Source of the DNA: Planctomycetota bacterium
GTDB taxonomy: Bacteria; Planctomycetota; Phycisphaerae; SM23-33
Assembly: GCA_003644335.1 (NCBI GenBank)
Contig: QNCB01000039.1
Location: forward strand, 1 to 8,115
DNA length: 8,115 nucleotides
Direction of reading: 5' to 3'
Each line of letters opens with the position of its first letter. Position 1 is the stretch's first letter. This document shows positions 1 through 8,115 of the stretch, in pieces. Both the position numbers and the translations under genes were made by a program. The notes below the pieces were generated by a model. The model ran no database searches. It was not told the origin of the DNA and was given only the letters and a program-made list of their open reading frames with translations.

Positions 1-3000
1 CTCCAAGAGTATCTCCAGCAGCATCGACTTTTTCTTCGGTCGCGGCGAGCTTTCTCAGGTCGTCGACCAGCAGAACCCCCTTGCCCAGCTGACGCACGAA
101 CGGCGTCTCTCCGCACTAGGCCCGGGCGGGCTGAACCGCAAGCGAGCTGGGTTTGAAGTTCGCGACGTCCACATCAGTCACTACGGCAGAATCTGTCCCA
201 TCGAGACGCCCGAAGGCAATAACATTGGCTTGATTAGTTCGATGGGTATCTACGCGGGCATCGACGATTATGGCTTCCTCAACACGCCGTATATCAGTGT
301 CGAGAACCGCAAGGTCAACAAGGACAAAATCGTCTACCTTCGTGCCGACGAGGAAATGGAAGCCATCCTGGCTCCGCCAGAGGTGCTGAAGGAAGCCCGG
401 ACTCGTGGCGACATTACCCGTCTGCCCGAAGGTCGCGTCCTTGCCCGTGTTGACGGCGAGCTTAGCACCGCTGATAGCGGCGATGTAAAATATATCGATA
501 TTTCGCCCAAGCAGACGGTGGGCATATCCGCTTCGCTGATTCCGTTCCTGGAACATGACGACGCCAACCGCGCCTTGATGGGTTCGAACATGCAACGCCA
601 GGCCGTGCCGCTGCTGCGGGCCGAAGCTCCGATCGTAGCTACGGGTATGGAGCGTTCGGTCGTGGAGAACTCGGGCTTTGTGGTTTGTGCCAAGAATGCC
701 GGGGTCGTAACGTTTGTCGACAGCAAGACCATCGTTATCGGCAATTCCGACGAGTACGAGCTTCGCAAATTTTCCAAACTAAACGAGCGTGCGTGCCTGA
801 ACCAAAGGCCTATCGTTCGCGAGGGCCAGCGGGTTAAGAAGGGGCAAATTATCGCTGACGGCTCGGCCTGTAGTAACGGCGAGTTGGCACTGGGTCGAAA
901 TGTCCTGGTGGCGTTCATGCCCTACGATGGCTATAACTTTGAGGACGCCATCCTTATCAGCGAGAAACTCGTCCGTGCCGACACCTTCACATCGCTGCAC
1001 ATGGAGGAGTACGAGGTCGAGATCCGCGAGACCAAACTTGGTCGTGAAGAGTTTACCCGGGACATTCCGAATGTTTCGGAAAAGGCTTTGCGATACCTGG
1101 ACGAAAACGGCGTGGTGCAGATTGGCACTCGCGTCGGGCCTGGCGATATTCTCGTGGGCAAGGTTTCGCCCAAGTCCAAGAGCGAGCTTTCGCCCGAGGA
1201 AAAATTGCTTCATGCCATCTTCGGCCGGGCTGGTGAGGATGTCAAAAACGACAGCCTCGAGCTGCCAGCTGGCGAGGAAGGCGTGGTTGTCGATACCGTT
1301 CGCTTTAGCCGACGCGTCCACATGTCTGACGAGCAGAAAAAGCAGCTCAAGAAGGACATGAAGGATTACGAGGCGATGATGAATGGCCGGATTGTGAAGG
1401 TCTTCCATAAGATGGTCGAGGAGATGAACGAAGTCCTCGGGGTCGAGATGGTCGACCCGTCCACTCGGCAGAAGGTTGGCCAGAGCGAGAACCTCGCGGT
1501 TATCATGGAGCAGGTTGAAGGTTTTAACAAGAGGTGGATGAAGGGTTCTGCCGCTGCCAAGGCCCAGGCTGATGCGTTGTATGGGCAGTTCTGGCCCAGG
1601 ATTGAAGAGCTTCAGAAGGAGCTGGCCCGCAGGCTTGACCATATGAAACGCGGCGACGAGCTGCCATCCGGCGTGCTGGAGATGGTGAAAATCCGCATAG
1701 CGACCAAACGAAAATTGGGCGTGGGCGACAAGATGGCTGGGCGTCATGGCAACAAGGGCGTCATCGCGCGAATCCTGCCCGAGCAGGACATGCCCTTCCT
1801 CGAAGACGGCACGCCTGTCGAGATTCTGCTAAACCCCCTCGGCGTGCCGGGCAGAATGAACCTTGGACAGATTCTCGAAACCCACCTTGGCTGGGCGGCT
1901 GCGGTACTGGGCTTCCAGGCTGTTACGCCCGTGTTCGATGGCGCCAGCGAAGAGGAAATTTTCGAGTGCATCGCCGAAGCCAACGAGTATGTCCGCAATC
2001 GCACTGGAAGAGAAAATGTTACAGCAAAGCTGGAAAGCCTGAAAAAGAAAAGAGTGAGAAAAGATGAACTTGACGCGAGGGAAAAAATATTTGAGAAGAA
2101 AGAACTAAGTGATCTGAGGGAAAAGTATTTCTCCCAAATCATCACAAACTATGCGTTTGTTTCTACGGAAAACGCCTCAGGCGGTTTGTCTAAAAAAGAA
2201 CTTGAGCAACTAGAAGATGCCCTAATCCTATCCTATCCCGATAAAGAGCGAGGTTCGTTATACCCGCGATTTAATCGAAAAATAAAGTGGGATAACGCTA
2301 TAGCATTGGTGGCTCAGAGTGCGAGTCTTAGCAAACATTTCTCCGAATGCAAGGCAATTATTGATGATTCAAACTCTAGGAAATGGCAATTAACTAGAAG
2401 TGAAGAAGATAGAAAGAAAATTGGCAATAAACAGGGGATCTACTTCTTCCGCAATGCCAAAACAGGTCGCGTCAATGAAGGTTACATTGGACTGGCTAGT
2501 TCCCTAAGTAATAGGTTAAGGGATCATTTCTCCGGAAATACATGGGCAGACAATCTGTGGAAGAGGCTTGCAGAGGAAGAATTGTGGGAGGCTCGGGAAG
2601 TTATCCAGCAGGCTGGCGAGACCCACGAGCTGTTGGCGGAGATGCCGATTGACGGCAAGGTTCGCTTGCGGGACGGACGCACGGGCAAGCCTTTCGAGCA
2701 GAAGACGACGGTTGGTTATATTTACATGAACAAGCTGCACCACCTGGTGGACGAGAAGATTCACGCTCGCGCGACCGGGCCTTACAGCTTGATTACCCAG
2801 CAGCCCCTGGGCGGCAAGGCCCGCACGGGTGGCCAACGTTTCGGCGAGATGGAAGTCTGGGGCCTGGAAGCCTACGGCGCCAGCTACACCCTGCAGGAAC
2901 TGCTGACCGTCAAGAGTGATGACGTGGAAGGCAGAACCAAGATTTACGAGTCGATGGTCAAAGGCCAAAATACCCTCGAAGCCGGCACGCCAGTCAGCTT

Positions 3001-3079
3001 CGACGTACTCTGCAACGAACTGAGAGGCCTGGGCCTGAATATCCAACTCGAAAAGAAAAAACTGAATTTGCTGGAATAG
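1..3079 (+). CDS. rpoB: RNA polymerase beta subunit, 5'-truncated, carrying an in-frame GIY-YIG-containing insert
   Basis: This is the beta subunit of DNA-dependent RNA polymerase, which with beta' forms the catalytic cleft. The left edge cuts the gene; the first whole codon is at 2, giving 1025 visible residues and a TAG stop at 3077. The fragment opens at the rifampicin pocket ([17 protein letters not shown], then [12 protein letters not shown]) and continues with CPIETPEG. Near 920-960 is the [12 protein letters not shown] segment, whose Glu-Asp pair lies near the active site. [12 protein letters not shown] at 1724-1759 holds the lysines equivalent to E. coli K1065 and K1073. The C-terminal module ([41 protein letters not shown]) closes the protein. 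Between [11 protein letters not shown] and [11 protein letters not shown], about 185 AT-rich codons interrupt the normal family sequence; they have their own entry. Frame is kept through both junctions, so the polymerase should still be made. The planctomycete-like assignment is from memory of family sequences. Confidence 0.98.
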   Translation, partial: SKSISSSIDFFFGRGELSQVVDQQNPLAQLTHERRLSALGPGGLNRKRAGFEVRDVHISHYGRICPIETPEGNNIGLISSMGIYAGIDDYGFLNTPYISVENRKVNKDKIVYLRADEEMEAILAPPEVLKEARTRGDITRLPEGRVLARVDGELSTADSGDVKYIDISPKQTVGISASLIPFLEHDDANRALMGSNMQRQAVPLLRAEAPIVATGMERSVVENSGFVVCAKNAGVVTFVDSKTIVIGNSDEYELRKFSKLNERACLNQRPIVREGQRVKKGQIIADGSACSNGELALGRNVLVAFMPYDGYNFEDAILISEKLVRADTFTSLHMEEYEVEIRETKLGREEFTRDIPNVSEKALRYLDENGVVQIGTRVGPGDILVGKVSPKSKSELSPEEKLLHAIFGRAGEDVKNDSLELPAGEEGVVVDTVRFSRRVHMSDEQKKQLKKDMKDYEAMMNGRIVKVFHKMVEEMNEVLGVEMVDPSTRQKVGQSENLAVIMEQVEGFNKRWMKGSAAAKAQADALYGQFWPRIEELQKELARRLDHMKRGDELPSGVLEMVKIRIATKRKLGVGDKMAGRHGNKGVIARILPEQDMPFLEDGTPVEILLNPLGVPGRMNLGQILETHLGWAAAVLGFQAVTPVFDGASEEEIFECIAEANEYVRNRTGRENVTAKLESLKKKRVRKDELDAREKIFEKKELSDLREKYFSQIITNYAFVSTENASGGLSKKELEQLEDALILSYPDKERGSLYPRFNRKIKWDNAIALVAQSASLSKHFSECKAIIDDSNSRKWQLTRSEEDRKKIGNKQGIYFFRNAKTGRVNEGYIGLASSLSNRLRDHFSGNTWADNLWKRLAEEELWEAREVIQQAGETHELLAEMPIDGKVRLRDGRTGKPFEQKTTVGYIYMNKLHHLVDEKIHARATGPYSLITQQPLGGKARTGGQRFGEMEVWGLEAYGASYTLQELLTVKSDDVEGRTKIYESMVKGQNTLEAGTPVSFDVLCNELRGLGLNIQLEKKKLNLLE
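2003..2560 (+). other. AT-rich in-frame insert in rpoB encoding a partial GIY-YIG nuclease domain
   Basis: About 185 codons interrupt RpoB in frame. By hand count GC is about 40% over 2041-2520, against about 63% in two sampled flanks, and codons shift to AAA, AGA and TTA, which suggests transfer. The first part (about 2003-2150) is highly charged and probably helical. The middle (about 2150-2430) I do not recognise. From 2435 comes a GIY-YIG domain: GIY at 2435-2443, YIG at 2483-2491, Arg at 2513 matching I-TevI R27, and His at 2525. In this family such domains nick DNA in homing endonucleases, UvrC and some restriction enzymes. The usual distal half with the catalytic Glu is not seen before RpoB resumes at about 2555-2597, so cleavage activity is doubtful. 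There is no in-frame ATG, no intein terminal Cys/Ser with a His-Asn end, and no visible intron core. Boundaries are estimates to about 15 bases on the left and 40 on the right. Likely a captured nuclease fragment acting as an extra beta domain. Confidence 0.8.
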
Positions 3080-3085
3080 AATGAG

Positions 3086-3147
3086 TTCGGATTTCGGATT
3101 TTAGATTTCGGATTTGTTTCGGATTTCGATATTAGAATTTCGTATTT
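3086..3147 (+). repeat. Degenerate TTCGGATTT repeats in the rpoB-rpoC spacer
   Basis: Four exact TTCGGATTT copies start at 3086, 3093, 3107 and 3118, the first two overlapping by two bases. Two degenerate copies follow at 3125 (TTCGATATT) and 3139 (TTCGTATTT). The starts are 7 to 14 bases apart, so this is an irregular array rather than a clean tandem repeat. It fills most of the 105-base spacer and is far more AT-rich than the genes on either side. It has no inverted symmetry that would make a strong hairpin, so I do not call it a terminator. Its role is unknown. Confidence 0.75.
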
Positions 3148-3184
3148 GTTTTAAATTTGTCCCTTCCTTGGGAGTGAATAAAGC

Positions 3185-6100
3185 ATGGCTGAGAGCGTAT
3201 ACGACAGAATAAACGATTACGGGTCTGTGAAGATTCAGTTGGCATCGCCCAACGATATCCGCAGCTGGTCTTTCGGCGAGGTCAAAAAGCCCGAGACGAT
3301 CAACTACCGTACATATCGTCCGGAGAAGGATGGCCTATTTTGCGAGCGGATATTCGGCCCGGAGCGCGACTGGGAATGTGCGTGCGGCAAGTACAAGGGC
3401 ACGAAGCACAAGGGTATTATTTGCGATCGCTGCGGCGTGAAGGTAACCCACTCTCGCGTGCGTCGCAAACGAATGGGCCATATTAACCTGGCTGCTCCGA
3501 TCGTGCATATATGGTATTTCAAAGCTCTGCCAAGCAGGCTCGGCACGCTGCTGCAGATGCGAACCGCTGACCTGGAAAAGGTGGTTCTCTTCCAGGACTA
3601 CGTCGTTCTTGACCCGGGCCAGACGCCGTTGAAGTTCAAGCAGGTGTTGACCGAAGACGAGCATCATGCCGCGGTGGAAAAGTATGGCAGCGACTTCAAA
3701 GCTGGCATGGGTGCCGAAGCTATCCGCACGATTCTCCAGGGCATGGACCTCGCCGCCCTGGCTGTCGAGCTGCGGGACGACCTGGACAAGACAGGCTCGA
3801 AGCAGAAAACCAAGGATATTTCCAAGCGTCTCAAGCTGGTCGAGAACCTCCGTGGCAGCGGCAACGACTGCGAATGGATGGTCATGGAAGTCGTGCCGGT
3901 TATCCCGCCGGACCTCCGTCCGCTGGTTATGCTCGAGAGCGGCAACTTCGCTACGAGCGACCTGAACGACCTGTACCGCCGAATTATCAACCGCAACAAC
4001 AGGCTGAAGAAGCTGATGGACCTCAACGCGCCGGAAGTCATTATCCGCAATGAGAAGCGAATGTTGCAGCAGTCGGTCGACGCGCTGTTCGACAACGGCC
4101 GATGCCGCCGCCCCGTCCAGGGCACAGCCAACAGGCCTCTCAAGTCGCTGACGGATATGATAAAAGGCAAGCAGGGGCGCTTCCGCGAAAACCTGCTGGG
4201 CAAGCGCGTTGACTACTCCGGCAGAAGCGTCATCGTCGTAGGTCCCGAGCTGAAGCTGAACCAGTGCGGCCTGCCCAAGAAAATCGCGCTGGAACTCTAC
4301 CAACCTTTCATCATCCGCAAACTCAAAGACCGAGGCTTGGCTGACACTATCAAGTCGGCCAAGAAGATGCTCGAGCGACGCGAGAAGGAAATCTGGGACG
4401 TCCTGGAAGAGGTTATTTACCAGCATCCGGTTCTGCTGAACCGTGCACCGACCCTTCACCGCATGGGTATCCAGGCCTTTGAGCCTGTGCTCGTCGAGGG
4501 TAACGCTATCAAGATTCACCCGCTGGCATGTAAGGGTTTCAATGCTGACTTCGATGGCGACCAGATGGCGGTGCACTTGCCCCTGTCCGTCGAAGCCCAG
4601 GTCGAGACGCATGTGCTGATGCTGGCGACGAACAATATTTTCTCCCCAGCCAACGGCTCGCCGATGATGGCTCCGACGCAGGACATGGTGCTGGGCATCT
4701 ACTATCTAACCTCCGACCGCGGCGCGACATATGTAAACGAGAGCCTGCGGAAGGTCGAATACAAAGGTGTCGAGTACCCCCTCTTTGGCAGCAGGCACGA
4801 AGCTATGATGGCCTACGTTGACGGCCTGGTCGGCATACACACGCCGTTGCTTGTCCGCCTGCCCGACGTTACGCGAATTGTCGAGGAAGACCGCGCCTAC
4901 GAGCCTGAAGGTGCAAAGGTGGTTACCAGTGCGGGGCGACTTATCTTCAACGATATTCTGCCCGAGGGCCTGGCTTACTACAATTATCCGCTTAGTCAAA
5001 AGGGCGCCGGTCGGGTTATTAGCGACTGCTACGCCGAGCTGGGTCGCGGTGCGACGCTCGAATTGCTCGACAGCATCAAGGCGTTGGGCTTCCGTTATTC
5101 TACCCTGGCCGGGCTTAGCTTTGGCATAACCGATGCGCGAATCCCAGAGTCCAAAACCAAAATTCTCGACGTCGCCCAGAAGCAGGTCGACCGCATCGAG
5201 AAGGACTACCGAGCTGACGCGATTACCGAGATGGAACGGTACAATCAGATCGTCGACGTCTGGATTCACGCCCGCGAGGAAGTTACAGCTTCTCTGGTTC
5301 AGTCGCTCAAGGAAGACACCCGCGAGGACGACCCGGATTACCTCAACCCGGTTTTCCTGATGACGGACTCCGGTGCCCGAGGCAAGGTTGACCAGATTCG
5401 TCAGCTTGCTGGTATGCGTGGTCTTATGTCCAAGCCATCCGGCGAGATTATCGAGACGCCCATCAAGGCTAACTTCCGCGAGGGCCTGACCGTGCTGGAG
5501 TATTTCAGCTCGACTCACGGTGCTCGCAAAGGCCTGGCCGACACCGCTCTCAAGACCGCGGACTCTGGATACCTCACCCGTAAGCTGGCGGATGTCGCCC
5601 AGAACGTTATTATCAACGAGCTGGACTGCGGCACGCTTCGCGGCGTGAGCAAGGCTGCGATTTACAAGGGCGAGCAGGTCGACGTCCCGCTGCGGGAGAT
5701 GATAATCGGCAGAGTTTCGCGGGAAACTATCGCAAACCCGGTTCTGGACGAGGTAATCGTCAAGGAGAATCAGGTAATCACCGCGGAGATGGCCCGGCAG
5801 ATTGAAGATCTCGGCCTGGAGAGCATCCGCGTCCGCAGCCCGCTGACGTGCGAAAGCCCGCTGGGCATCTGTGCACGCTGCTACGGCAACGACCTTTCGA
5901 CGGGTAGGCTGGTCGAGGAAGGCATGGCTGTGGGCATTATCGGTGCCCAGTCCATCGGCGAGCCTGGCACGCAGCTGACCATGCGTACTTTCCACACCGG
6001 CGGTACAGCTACGCGAGCGGTTCTCGAAGCGGAAATTCAGGCGACGGTGGCTGGTACTGCGAAGTATCGGAACATGAACGCTGTGGAAGACCCCTACCCC

Positions 6101-7546
6101 GAGGCGACTGAAGACCGCGACAAGGGTGGCAAAAGCTGGGACGCGCTGAAGCAGAATGGCGAGATACTTCTGGTGGACGAGAAGGGCCGCGAGCTGGAGA
6201 AATATCAGATTCGTTATGGCTCGCATGTTGTCGTGCCCGACGGCGAGAAGGTCAAGGCTGGTCAGATGTTGGCCTGGTGGGACCCGCACCGCACGCCGAT
6301 TTTGGCAGAGACGGGCGGCATTGTGCGGTTCCGCGACGTGAAGGAAGGCGAGACCGTCCGACTCGAGGAGGGCACGAAAGGCCAGGCCAAGAGCCAACGG
6401 CTTGTCATTATCGAGCACAAGGGCGAAATGCACCCGCGCGTCGAAATCGAGGACGCCAGCGGCAAGATGCTCTACTTCCATTACCTGCCCGCCAAGGCTC
6501 GTATCGAGGTTAAAGAAGGCCAAAAGGTCAAGCCCGGCGAGTTGCTTGCACGCCAGCCTAGAGAAGTTTCCGGCACGCAGGACATCACCGGAGGCCTGCC
6601 TCGGGTTACGGAAATTTTCGAAGCTCGCAAGCCTAAAGACCCCGCAGCGATGGCGGAAATATCAGGCCGAGTCGAGCTGCGTACGGACAAACGTCGCGGC
6701 AAAATGACCGTTATCGTTACCAGCGAGTCTGGCATGGAGCGCGAGCACCACGTGCCGCATGACCGCCATCTGCTGGTGCACACGGGCGACTTTGTGGACG
6801 CTGGCGACCCGCTGACTGAAGGGCCTATGGTGCCGCACGATATTTTGGATATCCGCGGCGAAGAGGCGTTGCAGAATTATCTGCTGGGCGAGGTTCAGAG
6901 CGTTTACCGCAGTCAGGGTGTGGGCATCAACGACAAGCACGTCGAGATTATCCTCAACCAGATGTTGCGGAAGGTTCAGATCGAGCAGGCTGGCGATACG
7001 AAACTCCTGCCGGGCGACGTGGTCGACAAGTTCCGATTCGTCGAGGAAAACAAGCGTATGGCTACCTCGATGAGAGTTATCGATAGCGGCGATACTTCCC
7101 TTGTCGAGGGTGATATCCTGCTGCGGAGCAAGATCGAGCAAGCCAACGCCGAGGCAGACGCCTCTGGCGGCCAGACCGCCAAAACAAAGAGGCCTCGCCC
7201 AGCCATGGCCAAGACGCTGCTGCTGGGTATTACCAAAGCTTCGTTGCAGTCGGAGAGTTTCCTCTCAGCTGCGAGCTTCCAGGAAAGCACGAAGGTCTTC
7301 ACCGAGGCATCGCTGGCAGGGAAGGTTGACGAACTTCGAGGCCTGAAGGAAAACGTTATCCTTGGCCATCTTATTCCAGCTGGCACGAGCTTCAAGCCTT
7401 ATATGGATATGAAGCTTTACCGCGAGCAGCTGGACCTCGAAGAGATGGCCGGGGCTGACGACGGCGAGATGAGCGAGACCCAGGCAACAGAGGCAGCCAA
7501 GGCTGCGTTGGAAGTTCAGCGAGCTTTAGGCTTGACAGACGAATAA
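3185..7546 (+). CDS. rpoC: RNA polymerase beta' subunit
   Basis: This is the beta' subunit, which holds the catalytic magnesium, binds the template and pairs with beta. It is 1453 residues against 1407 in E. coli; much of the excess seems to be in an acidic, Ala/Glu-rich C-terminal tail. The N-terminal zinc site has Cys 65, 67, 80 and 83. The catalytic NADFDGD motif at 4541-4561 places its aspartates at 455, 457 and 459 (E. coli 460, 462, 464). The bridge helix ([20 protein letters not shown]) is intact. The second zinc site uses Cys 815, 889, 896 and 899. The trigger loop MRTFHTGG has His 937, equivalent to E. coli H936. From about 945 to 1130 lies an insert like E. coli SI3, before DITGGLPRV. 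The ATG at 3185 is preceded by GGGAG at 3170-3174 with a 10-base spacer, and [14 protein letters not shown] is a plausible family N-terminus. It lies 105 bases after rpoB and is probably co-transcribed. Nothing looks broken. Confidence 0.99.
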   Translation: MAESVYDRINDYGSVKIQLASPNDIRSWSFGEVKKPETINYRTYRPEKDGLFCERIFGPERDWECACGKYKGTKHKGIICDRCGVKVTHSRVRRKRMGHINLAAPIVHIWYFKALPSRLGTLLQMRTADLEKVVLFQDYVVLDPGQTPLKFKQVLTEDEHHAAVEKYGSDFKAGMGAEAIRTILQGMDLAALAVELRDDLDKTGSKQKTKDISKRLKLVENLRGSGNDCEWMVMEVVPVIPPDLRPLVMLESGNFATSDLNDLYRRIINRNNRLKKLMDLNAPEVIIRNEKRMLQQSVDALFDNGRCRRPVQGTANRPLKSLTDMIKGKQGRFRENLLGKRVDYSGRSVIVVGPELKLNQCGLPKKIALELYQPFIIRKLKDRGLADTIKSAKKMLERREKEIWDVLEEVIYQHPVLLNRAPTLHRMGIQAFEPVLVEGNAIKIHPLACKGFNADFDGDQMAVHLPLSVEAQVETHVLMLATNNIFSPANGSPMMAPTQDMVLGIYYLTSDRGATYVNESLRKVEYKGVEYPLFGSRHEAMMAYVDGLVGIHTPLLVRLPDVTRIVEEDRAYEPEGAKVVTSAGRLIFNDILPEGLAYYNYPLSQKGAGRVISDCYAELGRGATLELLDSIKALGFRYSTLAGLSFGITDARIPESKTKILDVAQKQVDRIEKDYRADAITEMERYNQIVDVWIHAREEVTASLVQSLKEDTREDDPDYLNPVFLMTDSGARGKVDQIRQLAGMRGLMSKPSGEIIETPIKANFREGLTVLEYFSSTHGARKGLADTALKTADSGYLTRKLADVAQNVIINELDCGTLRGVSKAAIYKGEQVDVPLREMIIGRVSRETIANPVLDEVIVKENQVITAEMARQIEDLGLESIRVRSPLTCESPLGICARCYGNDLSTGRLVEEGMAVGIIGAQSIGEPGTQLTMRTFHTGGTATRAVLEAEIQATVAGTAKYRNMNAVEDPYPEATEDRDKGGKSWDALKQNGEILLVDEKGRELEKYQIRYGSHVVVPDGEKVKAGQMLAWWDPHRTPILAETGGIVRFRDVKEGETVRLEEGTKGQAKSQRLVIIEHKGEMHPRVEIEDASGKMLYFHYLPAKARIEVKEGQKVKPGELLARQPREVSGTQDITGGLPRVTEIFEARKPKDPAAMAEISGRVELRTDKRRGKMTVIVTSESGMEREHHVPHDRHLLVHTGDFVDAGDPLTEGPMVPHDILDIRGEEALQNYLLGEVQSVYRSQGVGINDKHVEIILNQMLRKVQIEQAGDTKLLPGDVVDKFRFVEENKRMATSMRVIDSGDTSLVEGDILLRSKIEQANAEADASGGQTAKTKRPRPAMAKTLLLGITKASLQSESFLSAASFQESTKVFTEASLAGKVDELRGLKENVILGHLIPAGTSFKPYMDMKLYREQLDLEEMAGADDGEMSETQATEAAKAALEVQRALGLTDE

Positions 7547-7560
7547 CAAAAGTGTATAAG
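7532..7560 (+). promoter_or_regulatory. Predicted sigma70-type promoter for rpsL
   Basis: A perfect -35 hexamer TTGACA (7532-7537) is followed by 17 bases and TATAAG (7555-7560), which matches the -10 consensus at five of six positions. The -35 box lies in the last codons of rpoC and the -10 box is just past its stop. Transcription would start near 7567, giving a leader of about 40 bases before rpsL. This would let rpsL and any genes beyond it be expressed separately from rpoBC. It is a pattern match only; sigma specificity in this lineage is assumed to be conventional. Confidence 0.55.
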
Positions 7561-7577
7561 GGCCGACCCATTAGTGG

Positions 7578-7587
7578 ACAGGCCTGT
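7578..7587. other. Ten-base palindrome in the rpsL leader
   Basis: ACAGGCCTGT is a perfect 10-base palindrome in the rpoC-rpsL spacer, about 10 bases downstream of the predicted transcription start and 18 before the rpsL start codon. A small protein dimer could bind such a site, but it has no loop, so it is not an RNA hairpin by itself. GGCC at 7561-7564 could also pair with GGCC at 7581-7584. A perfect 10-base palindrome can arise by chance, so this is a weak candidate operator. Confidence 0.2.
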
Positions 7588-7605
7588 TAGAACAAAGGTA
7601 AAATA

Positions 7606-7977
7606 ATGCCAACGATTAATCAACTGGTTCGTAAATCGAGAGTAAAGCAGAAGACCAAGCGGAAGAATCCCGCGTTGGATCGTTCGCCGCAACGGCGTGG
7701 CGTGTGCTTGCTGGTCAAGACCGTTACGCCCAAAAAGCCAAACTCCGCCCTGCGAAAGGTCGCCCGAGTCAGGCTGAGCAACGGCAAGGAAGTCAACGCC
7801 TATATTCCCGGCATCGACCACAACCTGCAGGAGCATAGTATCGTGCTTGTCCGTGGCGGCAGGGTTCGCGACTTGCCAGGCGTGCGGTATCATATCGTCC
7901 GCGGCACGCTGGACACCCTGGGCGTAGACGGCAGAAAGCAGTCCCGCAGCAAGTACGGCGCAAAGCGGCCGAAGTAG
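7606..7977 (+). CDS. rpsL: 30S ribosomal protein S12
   Basis: S12 sits at the decoding centre of the 30S subunit and helps control translational accuracy; it is the classical streptomycin-resistance locus. The 123-residue product has the family length (E. coli 124) and aligns without gaps: [10 protein letters not shown] at the N-terminus, [11 protein letters not shown] at 41-51, HNLQEHS at 72-78, [13 protein letters not shown] at 84-96, and a basic [10 protein letters not shown] end. Lys 43 is kept, but position 88, Lys in E. coli, is Arg here (CGC at 7867-7869). Asp 89, the residue methylthiolated by RimO in E. coli, is kept. The ATG has AAAGG at 7594-7598 with a 7-base spacer. The gene follows rpoC by 59 bases, as in many str clusters, and may also use its own promoter at the end of rpoC. 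Confidence 0.99.
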   Translation: MPTINQLVRKSRVKQKTKRKNPALDRSPQRRGVCLLVKTVTPKKPNSALRKVARVRLSNGKEVNAYIPGIDHNLQEHSIVLVRGGRVRDLPGVRYHIVRGTLDTLGVDGRKQSRSKYGAKRPK

Positions 7978-7987
7978 AACGGCAGAA

Positions 7988-8039
7988 GTCAGGATTCAGA
8001 ATTCAGAATACTGACTCCTGAATACTGAATACTTTTTTT
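7988..8039 (+). terminator. Imperfect hairpin plus T tract after rpsL, built from TTCAG repeats
   Basis: AGGATTCAGAATTCAGA (7991-8007) can pair with CCTGAATACTGAATACT (8017-8033), leaving three mismatches in 17 positions and a short loop; seven Ts follow at 8033-8039, then more T-rich DNA to about 8054. An alternative fold pairs GTCAG at 7988-7992 with CTGAC at 8011-8015. The arms are AT-rich with two internal mismatches, so the stem is weak for an intrinsic terminator. The sequence consists of repeated ATTCAGA and GAATACT units and may be an intergenic repeat rather than a dedicated terminator. It starts about 10 bases after the rpsL stop, where a terminator or attenuator would be expected. 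Confidence 0.4.
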
Positions 8040-8086
8040 GTTGTTTTTGTTTTTACTGTTCGGCAACAAAGACAAGGAATAATTGA

Positions 8087-8115
8087 ATGAACAAAACTCT
8101 CCATGAATTAAAGAA
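8087..8115 (+). CDS. Start of an unidentified gene, cut by the right edge
   Basis: An ATG at 8087 is preceded by AAGGA at 8074-8078 with an 8-base spacer, a good ribosome binding site. Nine codons are visible (MNKTLHELK) before the window ends. rpsG (S7) commonly follows rpsL, but S7 usually begins with a basic Arg/Lys- and Gly-rich stretch that I do not see here. Nine residues are too few to name a product. The codons are AT-rich and the gap to rpsL is 109 bases with a possible terminator in it, so this may not be part of the same operon. Confidence 0.5.

Noticed and set aside
779..1747. Minus-strand open frame opposite rpoB
   Set aside because: Shadow of the conserved rpoB coding strand, with no recognisable protein features.
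2005..2565. Direct repeat TGGAAGAG at 2005-2012 and 2558-2565 flanking the insert, a possible target-site duplication
   Set aside because: The copies are 553 bases apart, not a multiple of three, so they sit in different codon phases and removing the unit would break the rpoB frame. An 8-base match of such simple sequence can be chance.
2003..2597. Intein in RpoB
   Set aside because: No Cys/Ser/Thr-led block A, no TxxH block and no His-Asn followed by Cys/Ser/Thr at the right junction; the length and content fit a nuclease fragment, not a splicing domain.
3160..3173. Small hairpin TCCC-loop-GGGA covering the rpoC ribosome binding site
   Set aside because: Only four base pairs around a six-base loop; too weak to claim as a regulatory structure.
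3335..6523. Long open frames on the minus strand opposite rpoC (3335-4612 and 4706-6523)
   Set aside because: They are mirror images of the highly GC-biased rpoC codons and their translations show no recognisable domain; rpoC is certain on the + strand.
8052..8083. Promoter TTTACT / AATAAT before the last partial gene
   Set aside because: The spacer is 20 bases, the -35 is poor, and the -10 would overlap the ribosome binding site.

Overview
The window is a slice of a bacterial rpoBC-str transcription and translation cluster. On the + strand it holds the 3' two thirds of rpoB (RNA polymerase beta, cut by the left edge), complete rpoC (beta'), complete rpsL (ribosomal protein S12), and the first nine codons of an unidentified gene that runs off the right edge. 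All genes point the same way, with spacers of about 105, 59 and 109 bases. No stretch longer than 300 bases lacks a gene. I saw no tRNA, rRNA, CRISPR array or insertion sequence.

The protein sequences suggest a planctomycete-like organism (Phycisphaerae-like is my best guess). This rests on remembered family resemblance in the RpoB C-terminus and the RpoC N-terminus, not on a search. The host genes are GC-rich, roughly 63% in two 60-base samples of rpoB. The spacers are AT-rich and carry short 7-14 base-spaced repeats.

The striking feature lies inside rpoB. At about 2003-2560 the GC-rich gene is interrupted by roughly 185 codons of AT-rich DNA (about 40% GC by hand count over 2041-2520). The frame stays open through both junctions and the segment contains no ATG in the rpoB frame. 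It encodes a charged, probably helical stretch, then a region I do not recognise, then the front half of a GIY-YIG nuclease domain (GIY, YIG, Arg and His all present). The back half, with the catalytic Glu, is not recognisable before normal RpoB sequence resumes. I see no intein splice motifs and no clear intron core. The simplest reading is a homing-endonuclease-like or other GIY-YIG segment captured in frame as an extra domain in a surface loop of beta, just before its conserved C-terminal module. A removed intervening sequence or an assembly artefact remains possible.

rpoB, rpoC and rpsL are probably co-transcribed. rpsL also appears to have its own near-consensus sigma70 promoter overlapping the last codons of rpoC. 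An imperfect hairpin followed by T-rich DNA after rpsL may end or attenuate the transcript before the next gene, whose first residues do not look like those of the expected rpsG.
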